Part shown: positions 23,203-34,346 of the stretch, in pieces
How positions within the stretch are numbered: the first letter of the stretch is position 1
Layout of the letters: every line of letters begins with the position of its first letter
Assembly (NCBI GenBank): GCA_000320605.2
Contig: KB445794.1
Span: forward strand, 849,837-913,836
DNA length: 64,000 bases
Direction: 5' to 3'
Source: Gelatoporia subvermispora B
Taxonomy: Eukaryota > Basidiomycota > Agaricomycetes > Polyporales > Gelatoporiaceae
Notes under the pieces: generated by a model
Database searches by the model: none
What the model saw: only the letters and a program-made list of their open reading frames with translations
What the model was told of the DNA's origin: nothing
Made by a program: the position numbers and the translations under genes

Positions 23203-26200
23203 ATGTCCAAGCGCGATAGCCTCTTCCTGTCCGGGGCGGCAGGCCGCAGCGGCGCCGCGGCCCTCCCGCACAACGGTTCTCATGAGAGCTTGCACGCGCA
23301 CCCCCTGCTCTCGCCCACGCCCTCGATCTCGCCCAGCGACTCCCCCGCCCGTGCCGCGACGCCCCCTCGTTATGTACCGTACACCCCCCGGCAGCGCGTG
23401 GCGCCCACATCGGCGATGACGACCGCGGGCGCAACCAGCGTGAGCGCGGGGACGGTATCTGCACCACAGATACAGCAGCATCCGGGAGACGCGGCGAGCA
23501 AGCTGCAGCTCATGCACCTGAAGGCAGCGGCCCAGTCTGTGGGACTGGATACACAGAGCACCGGGTGGGCCATCCTGGAGCGTCTTGCTATTGAGACCGA
23601 CCATGGGCCTGAGTGGAATGAGATCTGGAATGCAATTGCGGTCGGGAAGGTGAGTAATGTTGTGAATGTGTTATCTCCATGTCCGACTGGCTGTGAGATT
23701 AGGCGACTCTGCTACTTCCGCTTGAACCATACCACACAAACGAAGCAATCACTCCGGAATACTTAAAGGACTATGTCGCATTCTGCGACCCATCAGCCCA
23801 GTCTCAGTCAGGTGTCTCCGTCGTCACGCTGTCAGGCCTCCGTGGCAGCATAGTGAAGTATCTATCATTATCATCATACAAGACGATTAGATTTTAACCG
23901 CGAGCCAAGTGACACTCTCACTATCCGCTCGACACTGTCGCCGACGTCGAAGCCTTTCCAGGCGCTCTTCGCACCATCGACCCGATCGTCCGCTTTTGCT
24001 GCTCTTCCGTCTCTCCCGCTCCCTCTTACACCACTCAACACCGCAACTTACCCAGCGTTCCCCGTCTTCGCCCACACGCCCGGGCTCCCCCTACCGCCTC
24101 GTCCGCTCGCGCCGAAACCCCCACTACCTCCTCGCCCGGGCGCACGCGTCGCGTCCGTGCACCAGCCTCCGGCGGGCTCCCAAACCTCCCGTCTTTCAAA
24201 CCCGTTCGCATCCCTTTTCGGGCGATCCGCAGCCTCGCCGACACCCCCCGCCAGTCCGCAGACTTCTCAGGCGACACTGCAGCCGGAGCCAGCAGCGTCG
24301 GTACCGAGCACCTCTCCCCCAGGCAGCGCGCCCGCCGCCAGCTCATCCGCGTCCGACACCGAGCATGCGCTCTCCCTACCCGCATATGCCATCGCGACTC
24401 GCATCAGCCGCACCCAAGTAGGCCCAGCGCTTTATTGCGCGATAACAGCGGAGCTGCAAAGCGCTCTCGAAGCCGCTGGCGTTCCGCAGCGGGTGCGCGA
24501 GCGCGTGGAGGCGTTCGCATCGCGCATTGCTCCCTTGGTGCGTGGGTCGTCAAACGGCGCGGCCACGGCAGCAGTCAAGAAGTTACCCGCAGGCCTGAAC
24601 GGCCGGACTGCGAGCGGGAGCTGGCGGGTGAAGTCCGAGGAGGCAAAGAAGGAGCGAGAGGCCGAAAAGGCCTGGGTGGTGAACACGAGCCTGGAGGAGG
24701 AGGATGCGGAGGAGCTCGCCCGGCGCTTCCAAGAGTTTTACTATGAGGTTGAGGAGGACGTGCGCAAGCAGCTCCAGGAGCAGGCCAAGCGTCGATCTCG
24801 GGGACACGTGCGACTTGCCTCGCTGGAGAAAATGAGGGAGAAGCTGTCGGATAGTTCCCCTAGCGGTAGTGGGGACGAGGGGGATGCACTTGACAAGGAG
24901 AAGCAGGGAGACGGTGAGGTAAGGCCGGAAGGTGAAGAGAGCAAAATAGAGAACCGCACAGTGCAAGCGATGGATGCCATTGAGCGTGCTCTGTGCTCAC
25001 TCTTCTACGATAGGTTAGTTGACTCGCGTTCGCTGCACCGCTTGACTCTTGACGGTGTACTGATGGCGTGTTGCCTTGCAGACTGTTCCTTTTCGCTAAT
25101 TCCGACGATGCATCGCACGACGAGGCATTGTCGAGCCGCATTGCTGCTGTCAACCTCCTAGACCTCGGGCTCACTCATCTTGGCGTAGACGTTGGAGAGG
25201 CAGGTCCTCAAGTTGAAGCCGTGGTCAGCTCATGTGGCCAGAGTGAGCGGACTAGTTCCCTCGGGTTTTAATCTATCCTTTTACTTACCTCATCCTTCCA
25301 GCATTGATGAGGCTTGATTCGGCGTGTCGTGCCCCTGCAGACAAAGCTGCACTTCTAGTCTCCGTGCACAAAACCCTTGTCGGTGAGACTTCATTAAGTT
25401 GGTGGCGCTGATTTAGTAACTGACAGGAGTCTCGAATCAATTTTACACAGACGGGCTAGGAAAGCTCCCTCCAATTCGACTCAAGTCCGATGACGAGGAG
25501 ACGCTAGAGGACAAGACACCTCGTGCAGCCAGATTTACCCGATCCGACAAGTCGGACGAGGAGGATGAAGGAGAGTTAAAACCTCGTGCTCAACGGCAGG
25601 CATCGGAAGGATTTGTGCAATCTCCCACAATTATCTTGTCTCCAGATGAGACAAGCATACCTTCACCCATCCATCCTCCAGACCCAATCACACCATCGCC
25701 TTTGTTGTCTCCCAACCGCGCCACAACGGCGTTGCCGTCTCTTCCGCCGCGTCGCACATCGCCGGACGGCAGCGCTGAAGACAAATCTGCCTCGCCGACA
25801 CCTGTCTCTGGCGACATCATACTGCCGCTCATGATCTTCGCCGTTGTGAAGGCAAATCCCCCGCGACTCGTGTCTAATCTGCTATACACGCAGCGTTTCC
25901 GACGCGAGGGTGCTGGAAGTGGCGAGGAGGGTTATTGCCTCATCAACCTGATGGCCGTCGCGGAGTTCCTCGAGAACGTAGATCTTGCAGCGCTGGGCCT
26001 CGGAGAGAGTGAGAAGACAGTGCTGAGGTGCGTTGCATGCTCTGTTCCTTACCGGGATTACCGGTGCTTCTGCGCTTCTCCGGCACGCGCGTTGCTTGCT
26101 GTGGCCATGCCCATTCTCTCCCGCGCTTTCTCCTTCCCGCATGTCTAGACACCATACTGACGAGCCTACCATGCTTTCTCTTGCGTACAGTGCCGCTTCA

Positions 26201-27151
26201 TTGACTCCGATCCCCCTCACTCGATCCATGATCGGATCCGAACCATCTTCTCCGCACCTTGGGCAAGCCAGCCTTCGTGGCCGTGTCGAACAGCAAGTCG
26301 ATGCGATTGCTGGCTCCGCAAATAAAGTCATCTCCGGTGTCGTTGACAGCTCTTTCGGTGTGCTGCGTGCGTTGTTGCCTGGTCAAACTCCCAATGATCC
26401 CCTCTCCGCAACCGATCAAGAGGCGTCGAAGCCGATCGGCTTTGGGCTGTTACGTCGGGATACAGGCTTTTCCATCGCAAGCATTGCTGCATCATTACCC
26501 ACTAGCGTGCGGTCCAGATCAAACACGCACATTGAGGAGAATGGTCAGCAGATGGTTGAAGTGCCCTCTCGCCCTGGCTCTAGCCGTTCGATGCGGCCAG
26601 ACGAAGAGGGGACGACATCCGAGGACGAAGATGACGATGAAGATGAGGAAGAAGAGGAAGAGGAAGAATACGAGGAGCATGATACGAGGAGTATCCGTAG
26701 CTTCGAGAGCATGATGAGCTCTCGGAGTCGCCAGAGACGAAAGAAAGTTGTGGCGAGCAGGAAGAGCCTTACAGATCGGTTGGCAAGTATGCCCGGACTC
26801 TCGAGGCTATCGCAGTCAGCGCCCCAGGATCAAGCCAAGGAGCCCAAGGTATGACTATTCATTCGATTCTTCAATCAAAATCGTAGTCCAACTGCCGTTT
26901 AACAGATGCACCGTTCGCCACCGGCATCTCGCCGATCATCTATGCTTCTCCCGTCTCAGATACCGCGTACGGAGTCACCCACATCGTCGCGCGCAGCCTC
27001 GCCGATTGCCATCCGCATTTCGCCTCCTAATCCGCGCTTCCTCTCCGCCACGGAGGACGATATCAAGGTGTCTGAAGTCGGTGAACTGCTGAAAGAGTAC
27101 AAACGTTTAGTGGAAGCAGTCACGGCGATGGGTGGCTTTGCTGAGGCTTGA
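23203..27151 (+). CDS. VPS9-domain guanine nucleotide exchange factor for Rab5-type GTPases
   Basis: VPS9 domains activate Rab5/Vps21 GTPases in endosomal transport; fungal examples are Vps9 and Muk1. Exons 23203-23649, 23703-about 23841, about 23891-25013, 25082-25242, 25302-25382, 25427-26027, 26191-26848 and 26906-27151 give about 1151 residues. The second junction is uncertain: the donor at 23842 keeps frame but is weak, and one at 23812 also works. Domain evidence: FLFANSDDASHDEALSSRIA, LLVSVHKTLVDGLGKLPPIR, and the core ILPLMIFAVVKANPPRLVSN then EEGYCLINLMAVAEFLENVD. The VPS9 domain is split by a Pro/Ser-rich insertion of about 140 residues. N and C termini are low-complexity, with an acidic Glu/Asp run encoded near 26625-26680. 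Muk1-like is the likeliest subtype, but that is inference. Confidence 0.85.
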
Positions 27152-27591
27152 AAGCTTGAGAAATATACAGAGATATGAACGCCGATTGTCCATTTTGCAG
27201 CTCTGTCCGATACACTCGACTTATCCCCGGATGGATCGTATCTTCTCAATTTTGAAACGGTTCATGTCATAGGAGATGGTGTAACTAATAGTAGACAGTA
27301 TCTATCCAGGCAGCGCAGTGATACAGATGCACAATACATGGGAAGACGAGCGAAGTAGAAGATATAATCGGAAGTTATAGGAATCGGATCATAAGAGTTG
27401 CGAAACAAGGCTATGCTATGCAGAATTAGTAGTGAACGTGAAATTGAACATGGCAGATGTGTGTAAAACTGTCCACAAGTCAATGACAACGACGGCACAT
27501 TGCTCCAGGCAAAAACCACACCCAGCCCAAGCCCAATGCGAGAATATTCCACCAAAAATAAGCATGTACCGGGATATTACGGCGAATTTCA
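27152..27591. other. intergenic region between convergent genes
   Basis: 440 bases between the stop codons of the VPS9-domain gene and OPI1. Both 3' ends must lie here. Nothing else recognised. Confidence 0.5.
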
Positions 27592-30500
27592 TCATCGCTC
27601 GTCCACTTGCATCCGGGAATCGTCACGACCCCACTCCTCCTGTCGGACTCGTTTGTTTTTATTCCCAGACCCCGCAAGGCCTGCAAGTGCCGCAGCTGCG
27701 ACAGCAGCTTTGTCCTCATCCTCACCTTCACGCTGGGCCCTCTTTTCGCCTCTCCCAATACCTCCGCCACTAATCTCACTGTCGATGCTCATGAATGAGC
27801 TCTTGGGCGTCACAAGACGGGAACCCACGAGTGAGCTCGTGCTAGAGATAGATGCAGACAGCGAAAGTGCATCAAGGGAGACAGGAGCACCGCCACCGGG
27901 ACCAAGCCTCTCAGAGTATCCATAGCTGCTCAGCCCAGAGGTGACTGATGTGTTGCGCGAGAGGAAATGGTTATCATATGGCGTGCTATAGCCTGAGGCC
28001 GAAGCAGGATGTGACATCGGTGTGATCGAGCCCGGAGGCATGGGAGCGAGGGGGATGACTGGCGATCGCGGAGCTGATGCTGGAGGCGAGAGCTGCTGAG
28101 GGGATTGCAGAGGAGGGAGGGTATCGCGGTAGTTGAGCAAAGGGTCGATGTTTTGCTGTGCATTCGGGTCGTCAGGATTCTGCCCACGCTGAATACCAAC
28201 GACACGGAGACGCTCGACCCAGGCGTCTGCCCTATCTAAACTCTCCTTGAACACTGTTGTCACCCCGCGAAGCATGTCCAGGCTCTCTGTCGCCAGAGTG
28301 AGAATTTTCTGCGCCGCTTGGCTTGCGGAATCTGCCGTCGGGGGTGCAGACCCCGCGCTTCCACTGCCTTGACGAGACTGCGCTCTCGGCTGTGTTCTGG
28401 ATGACGCTGGCGAAGTTGCTCTTGAAGCTGTCCTCGATGCCGGTCGTGATCGAGGAGACGGCCCGGGTTCACCAGGTCCGTAGCTGTATGGAGCGAATCC
28501 GGCCTTTGCGCGCCTTCCGTCAACCCTGTCCACTCCACGTCCTGTACGCCCTTCTGAGCTGGGCCCAGAGGACGGAATAGTCGGACTCGTAGGTGACGTA
28601 GCATCGACGCCAGCTGCCTGTGAAAACCGACGAGGAAGACATAAGATGAATGAGCGCACGCGCGAGCGAGCAGGCTCGGGGAGAGCGCCTCCCGCATATC
28701 GTGATACTACATCTACAACCTGGCGGAGTGTATCGACAACATCTCGCTTTGCAGCATTGAGTGTGCGTAGGTGTTGGGCGGAGATGGGCGCTCCAGATGG
28801 TCCCGAAGAGGAGGAAGAGTGAATTTGAAGAGATGCGATGAAATTACGGAGCACGAGAATCTGTGCATCGATATGCGATGTAGCATACTGTATGAAGTTG
28901 CGTTGAGACTGATGTCACAAAAGTAGTCGATGTCCTTACCTGCAGCCATTGCAAGCAGAAGCGAAGCCTTCGCATACTTTCATCACTAACAGCTGCACTG
29001 ATGCCGCCTGCTTCAAGCAGCATAGCCTGCCAGCGGCTCCTTTGTGCGACTTGCTGACTGTCAGTACCGCCTGCATTTCCGGAAATAGACTCCGCGGCTG
29101 CGGAAGCGGTCAATGCAGCTCCTGACGGCAATGTCTGGATCGACAAGCCAGGTAGAGGATGTGAAGGGTACGGGTCTGGAGCACGCGCAATTGTGTACGG
29201 AGGTTGTCCAAAAATGGGAAAAGGATGTGAACGAGGGGTTGGCGTTCGGCTGTGAGGTCCTTGGCCAGATGAGGGAACAGACAGGCCTACAAAAATGTTT
29301 CGATTGAGTTATGAGACGGTGTATCTTACCGGAGCCGTGGTGACTTACCATCTCCCCAGCGCTCATGCTCGCCCTCGGGCCATTCACGATCGGAGCGACC
29401 TCGACTGCCACTGCGCGACATGGACACGTCTCTCGAATCACGTCGACCACGCGAGGAGTCCCGTTCGTTGTCTCTTGAGGTACTCCGCCCGCGCTCCCGC
29501 TCTTGGCTTGAGGCGCGACGAGTGTAAGTTTCGAGCTATTTATGTGGTGGTCAGAAATAAGGACACTCAGACGGCGGAGATACGCGATGACATGGGTGAG
29601 ACAGAAAACCCTGCCTGCATAGAGACGGCAATGCATCGCAGATGAGGGAAGGCGTCGACGATAAACGGCGGGAGGAATAAGGCTAGCTGCGGACGGCGCC
29701 AGGACATGTGAATTACATCAGAGCGTCAAACAGTTCGTCAGCGGAGGCGGCCCCGAGACAGCACCGCCTCAACGATGAAAGCTCGCGAAAGCGTCAAGTT
29801 TGTGCTCCAAGACCTCCTCGAGCATCTTCTCTGAGTAATACCAGAGCATGAAGAATTATATACCCGAGGTCCGAACCCCGAGGTGCCCGTTCCAAAATTG
29901 CGGACGGGATTGCGCAGGAGGCAGGAAGACCGACACCAGTGCTCAGCCTGCGTCCCCTCCACCCAAGGCACCAGCAACGACACATCCTCGGACAAAGTGT
30001 GGTTGCTCCGTCAATTGAGAATCGCCCGTCGGCGCCAAGGGTGCTGCGGAATGCATGGCAGGAGGCAACGGAAGTTTAACACTGCACTGGTCCGCGTTGG
30101 AAGTGGCATACTGGAGTCGAGACAACAGGAACAAGCAGTCGGCAACTGCTCGCCGAATCGCGTGGCAGAACATCTAGAAGTTACAATCGCTGAAGTTTGG
30201 CGCTCGGTGTAGGCACATCTTACGACGCGGGCACCCGCGCAGTGACATGTGATTTTACCTCGTACTTGATGCAAAACACACCGTCACGCAAGAGTAGATA
30301 GATGCACTGCTCACCCTGTCTAACTGACGACATGCAAATTCGTCCAGCTGGTTGACGGGCAGTCGTTCGATGACCGGCCGTGAGATAGACTTGACAGAAG
30401 ACTCCATCATCTCCGCACCGTACTGTCGGGACAATTCAATGTAAAGCCCAACCGTCCTCGTGTCTCTATCGAACGGTCAACTGACCTTGACAACCCTCGA

Positions 30501-30873
30501 GCTTGCCTTGCTCTGCTCATATGCCCTGAGAGCAGAATTTACAATGGGGATATTCGACATCCGCGAGACAAAGTCAGAGTCCTCCGGTTGGCGCTTGGGG
30601 CTACTCGTGCCCTCCCGCCTGGCTTCATTAATGGCATCCCCCCTGCGTTCGTCTTCACCGGCAAGCAACGGGGATGGTAGAGATGGTGATGTGGTGCCTG
30701 AGGTGACCGAGAGAGCGGGGGTGGGCTGAAAGGCTGCGGGCGCGATGAAAGGTAGTCGGAGCACCCGAGATAGGATACTCACAGGTCGAGGCGGACGCGC
30801 GGGCGCTATTCCTCATGTCGCCGAGGGCGCGGACGGCGATTCGAACAGATTCCTCCTCGTCGGCGAGAGCCAT
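27592..30873 (-). CDS. OPI1: OPI1 transcriptional repressor of phospholipid synthesis genes
   Basis: Yeast Opi1 represses inositol/choline-responsive genes by acting on Ino2-Ino4 and is held at the ER when phosphatidic acid is high. Exons 30783-30873, 30486-30733, 30315-30422, 29349-29535, 28940-29286 and 27592-28887 give 758 residues. Blocks matching the family: EEESVRIAVRALGDMRN at the start; SALRAYEQSKASSRVVKYGA then ESSVKSISRPVIERLPVNQL; RGRRDSRDVSMSRSGSRGRS; RSRWQAMLLEAGGISAAVSD then RRLRFCLQWLQYATSHIDAQ; and a glutamine/serine/proline-rich C terminus. Intron 3 is 779 bases, far longer than its neighbours. Every junction keeps frame. The promoter carries a candidate inositol-response element (see 30960-30969). 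Larger than yeast Opi1 (404 residues), mainly by low-complexity additions. Confidence 0.9.
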
Positions 30874-30959
30874 GGCGTCGAGCAGGACGTCGTGGACGGT
30901 GAGCAGATGGAAGAAAGCAAAGTCGTGTCGACCAGAATTGCTCCATCGACCCTCACACC

Positions 30960-30969
30960 CACGTGAAAT
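30960..30969 (-). promoter_or_regulatory. candidate inositol-choline response element (UAS-INO) of OPI1
   Basis: On the gene strand the sequence is ATTTCACGTG, an exact fit to the yeast Ino2-Ino4 consensus WYTTCAYRTG. It lies about 87 bases upstream of the OPI1 start codon. A second E-box CACGTG sits at 30983-30988. In yeast OPI1 itself is under this element. Whether this fungus has Ino2/Ino4-type bHLH factors cannot be seen here, so function is inference. Confidence 0.45.
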
Positions 30970-31000
30970 TCCGCAAGTCTGGCACGTGTATCTCGCGCAG

Positions 31001-31012
31001 CTTATCTTATCT
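31001..31012. promoter_or_regulatory. GATA boxes between the GATA repressor gene and OPI1
   Basis: CTTATCTTATCT, two overlapping AGATAA boxes on the minus strand, about 130 bases upstream of the OPI1 start. GATA motifs are short and common, so this is a weak call; it gains some interest from the neighbouring GATA-factor gene. Confidence 0.25.
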
Positions 31013-31317
31013 CCGCGAAGTCCACTTAATCTAGGTTTCGTTTAGCTTATCGCATAGATTACTGAACGTACTAAACGCCAAATTGGCGAGTCGACATGGA
31101 CACATACACAGCAGAACGAGGAACGACTACGAGGCAGCATAACTACAATAATACGAGGGTCCTTTTGAGACGCCGCCGCCGCCGCCCGAAAACACGAACC
31201 AAGCAGCAAGCTGTAACAACATACCGAATAAGTTGAGCAGAGATATTTTACGCAGCGCAAGAAAGCCCCTAGTCAACTGTCCATGCATCTACAACATCAC
31301 CGGATTCTCGCCAACTC

Positions 31318-34300
31318 TCAATCCCGCGCCGCATCCGCAGGGATCGTCGGCCAGACGCTATCCCTGCTCTCCGATCGCTCGGTCCGCGCGAGAGGCACCG
31401 CTGGAGCAGGCTGGCCTTGTGCTTGCTGGCCTTGACTGGACTGCCCCTGTGGCGACGGGGGCCGTTGTTGCCCCGCCTTCATCTCGTCAACGCTCCTCTT
31501 CACGCCTGCCATCACGCGATCCGTGCGGTCCAGCATCTCGGCAAACCTGCGGCGCTCCTCCGTGATTTCGTGCAGGAAGCGCTCCAGCTCTGGCAACGTC
31601 ACCGCCGCCGGAGGGACAGGCATGGTGGGGGCGACGCCCGGTGGGGGCGTGTGACCGTGCAGGTACGCGCTGAGCGGGGGGCCGTGAAGGGGAGGGTGCA
31701 GACCATGTGGTGGGGGGAGGACATATCCGCCTCCTGCGCCCAACGCCGCACTTGCTAGCGGCGAATGTGTCCTGCTCGGCGCTCCGTTTCCTCCAGCAGA
31801 ACCGGAGCGAGCATAGAGAGGAGCGTTCGAGGGGAAGTGAGGGCCTCCTGGCATGGCCATGGCCATTGCAACGGTCATGGGAACGGGCTCACCCGGCGCA
31901 CCAGTACCGCCAAGTGCAGCGTTGAGCGGCGGCAATTCGTATCCGCCATGAGGGAGAGGATGTGGGCCGAAAGGATTACCACGGGGCCCACCCGCTCCGA
32001 AGCGGTCGAGTTCTTGACCTTGAGCAGCACTGCCGGGGCGATGGAGGGAGCCAGCACGATGCGAGTCTCCCATATGTGGAGATGACGAGCCAGGCTCGCC
32101 CATCGGATGCGGCTGCATGTGCAAATTCCACGCGCCCATGCCAGGTACTGCACCCTCCATGTTCTGCATCTGGTTTGACGCGCGAGGGGCACGTTTCCGC
32201 CGAGGCGCACCGCCTTTGCTGTCCTCCTCATCTTCCTCGTCGACATCCATGCCAGCATCCTCCTCGCCTTCCTTCGCCTTCGCCCTGCTCTTGCGTGCAC
32301 GTTTACGGCGAGGCTGATCTTCTTCGCCCTCCTCAGGCCCTGCACCTGATGCAGATCCGGGGCCTTGGCCCATTGACCGTCCAACGCTAGCGAGGACCTC
32401 TGCGGCGGCCTGATCCGTCATGCGGTCTTGCTGAGTGGGCGAGCCAGGTGCTGCAGGAACGCGCTTGCGACGCTTAATGACCGTCTTCTTCATCGAGTTC
32501 GGGCGATGAGTTCCGTGCAACTTGAAATAGAGGCCTAAAGAAACAGAGCGCGCACAGGATCAACGACGAGCCGCCATTTCCATGACTGAAAGAGAGTAGG
32601 AAAGTGCGCAACGCAAACCGTGCGATGAGCGCCTTCGGCCAGCTCGCCCACCCAGTCGGTTCGGATGCGGCTCTCACCGACCGCCGACGGGTGGGCGCAT
32701 GACCGTCCCTAGGCCCAACGTCGCACAAATGCCCGCCAATACAATTTCGTGCGCGACACTCGCGCAGGCTCATATCTCACGCGAAGGGTGAACTAAGCCT
32801 TATCTGATAAGATATTGTGATCTGATAACGGCATTCCTGTCTCACGTTTGATAGCGTGGGAAGGAACCATGGCATGATCAACGCGCAAGGCACGCCGGAG
32901 ACTGACAAGGCCAGTGATCCAGAGCCCTGCAAGAGACCAGCGTAAAGGTATAGGGCGGACGCAAAGCAAAAGAAACAAAGAGTAAAGGCGCTGGAGACGT
33001 ACCGCACGCATTGCAGATATTGTTGCCCACATCATCTCTCCGCCACAAAGGCGTAGTGCTTGTTCCACAATTCGCGCAGCTCAAAGCGCCAACGGCGCCC
33101 CGCATTCTGCCACGCGTCCCTCCAGGTGCCTGAGAAGGAGTTTCGACAACAGCCTGTTCTTGTACGGGGTGCTGTTCTGGAGGAGCAACCACAGGAGTAG
33201 AAGAGGACGACGGGACGGGGCCCTGAACGTTGGTCAATTCAGCTTCGAGCCGGGCTGAAAGCGCATTGTTGTACGTTGGGCAACCCGAGCAGGCGGAGGT
33301 GCCACCGGTTCCATCACAGCGCCCGTCGCCAGGGCATGTACCAGACAGATGCTTTGCTGGCGGCTTGCCTTGCGGTTGATCGCGGGGCGAAGATATTGGA
33401 TTTGGTTGTGCAACCTGGGGAAGCGGAGGAGAGGCTGCAGGTGTCAGCATCGTGGGAGGCGATTGGGACATATCGCGGTGTTGACTACCGTTGGCCTTGA
33501 GAGCGTTAGGAGACGAGCCAACACCGGGGTGTGTCGCGGACTGAGCGGTAGTGGTCCGACCAAGAGTTGTGGGGCGAGCCATGTTGCGATTCTTGAGATA
33601 GAGGCCTGAAGACGCGATCATAAAGCAAAGATCCAGAGAACCACGATGGTGTGTGCAGGCGCATCCATCAACAGTGCGTAGAGGGGCAGATGGAGAGAAA
33701 ACGCGTCAGCAAACGTGTCATCAGGACAAGAACGGCAATGAAGTCTGAGAAGGTGGTGATAGACGTGTATGCAGTGAAGCTGTGATGTCTGCACCATCCA
33801 ACCGCACGATAGACACGCCATAGAGGGGAAAGGAAGGCGAGGAGTTGGATATGATTGCCACCGAAGCACACTCGTATGTCGAACGCGCAATACACGTGGC
33901 ATATGCGAATACCGTGATTCTGAATCACGTAGAACAGAAAGGAGAGAAGAAGGACCAGTTAGTGGACGCTACTCACCGCATGCGTTGCAGACTGATTTGC
34001 CGTCAGCGTCACGTCGCCAGAGTGGCGTCGAGGAGGTACCACAGTTGGCACATGCGAGGGCCAGCGGTGAATTGGGCAGCGGCGCGTTCTGCGTCAGCGC
34101 GGGGTCAATGTTGTCCGCAGTGTGTTCGCGGAGAACAGGGTCGATGGGATAGGGCGAAGAGCCAGGTCGCGCCTGCGTGGTGCCAAGTGAAGGGGAGGGG
34201 GGTGCGGAGGTAGGTTGGTCAAGTCTCGAGTGCTCGGACGCCGGAGGTGTGTGTATGTGACCATTGAACTGCATCCTCGATATAGAAGACATGACCGGAT

Positions 34301-34346
34301 GATGCATGTTCATTACTGGCGATTCCAGCACGACGGGGGACATCAC
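31318..34346 (-). CDS. SRE1: two-finger GATA factor, iron-responsive repressor of the SRE/URBS1/SREA type
   Basis: Members repress siderophore and iron-uptake genes when iron is plentiful. Exons 33977-34346, 33003-33605 and 31318-32534 give 729 residues. Finger 1 (about 99-124) is [20 protein letters not shown] with [13 protein letters not shown]. Finger 2 (about 301-326) is [20 protein letters not shown] with [13 protein letters not shown]. Between them is the family's cysteine-rich block [20 protein letters not shown] (about 213-230), thought to sense iron. After finger 2 come basic runs ([24 protein letters not shown]) and a Gly/Pro/His-rich part. A predicted coiled coil near the end reads [20 protein letters not shown]. 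Introns are long for this locus (371 and 468 bases), both placed in phase 1 after CNAC, between the codons' first and second bases of Gly. Intron 2 holds two exact family binding sites. Confidence 0.92.
32802..32810 (+). promoter_or_regulatory. SRE-family GATA site ATCTGATAA, copy 1, in intron 2 of the GATA repressor gene
   Basis: Exact match to the ATCWGATAA consensus reported for SREA/SRE-type repressors. It sits in CTTATCTGATAAG, so a GATA core is present on both strands. Its presence inside the gene's own intron suggests autoregulation; that is inference. Confidence 0.5.
32820..32828 (+). promoter_or_regulatory. SRE-family GATA site ATCTGATAA, copy 2, in intron 2 of the GATA repressor gene
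   Basis: Second exact match, 18 bases after the first, start to start, in the same orientation. Chance occurrence of two 9-base consensus copies this close is low. Confidence 0.5.

Noticed and set aside
24157..25161. 334-codon ORF taken as a separate gene
   Set aside because: It is the third exon of the VPS9-domain gene read through its donor at 25013.
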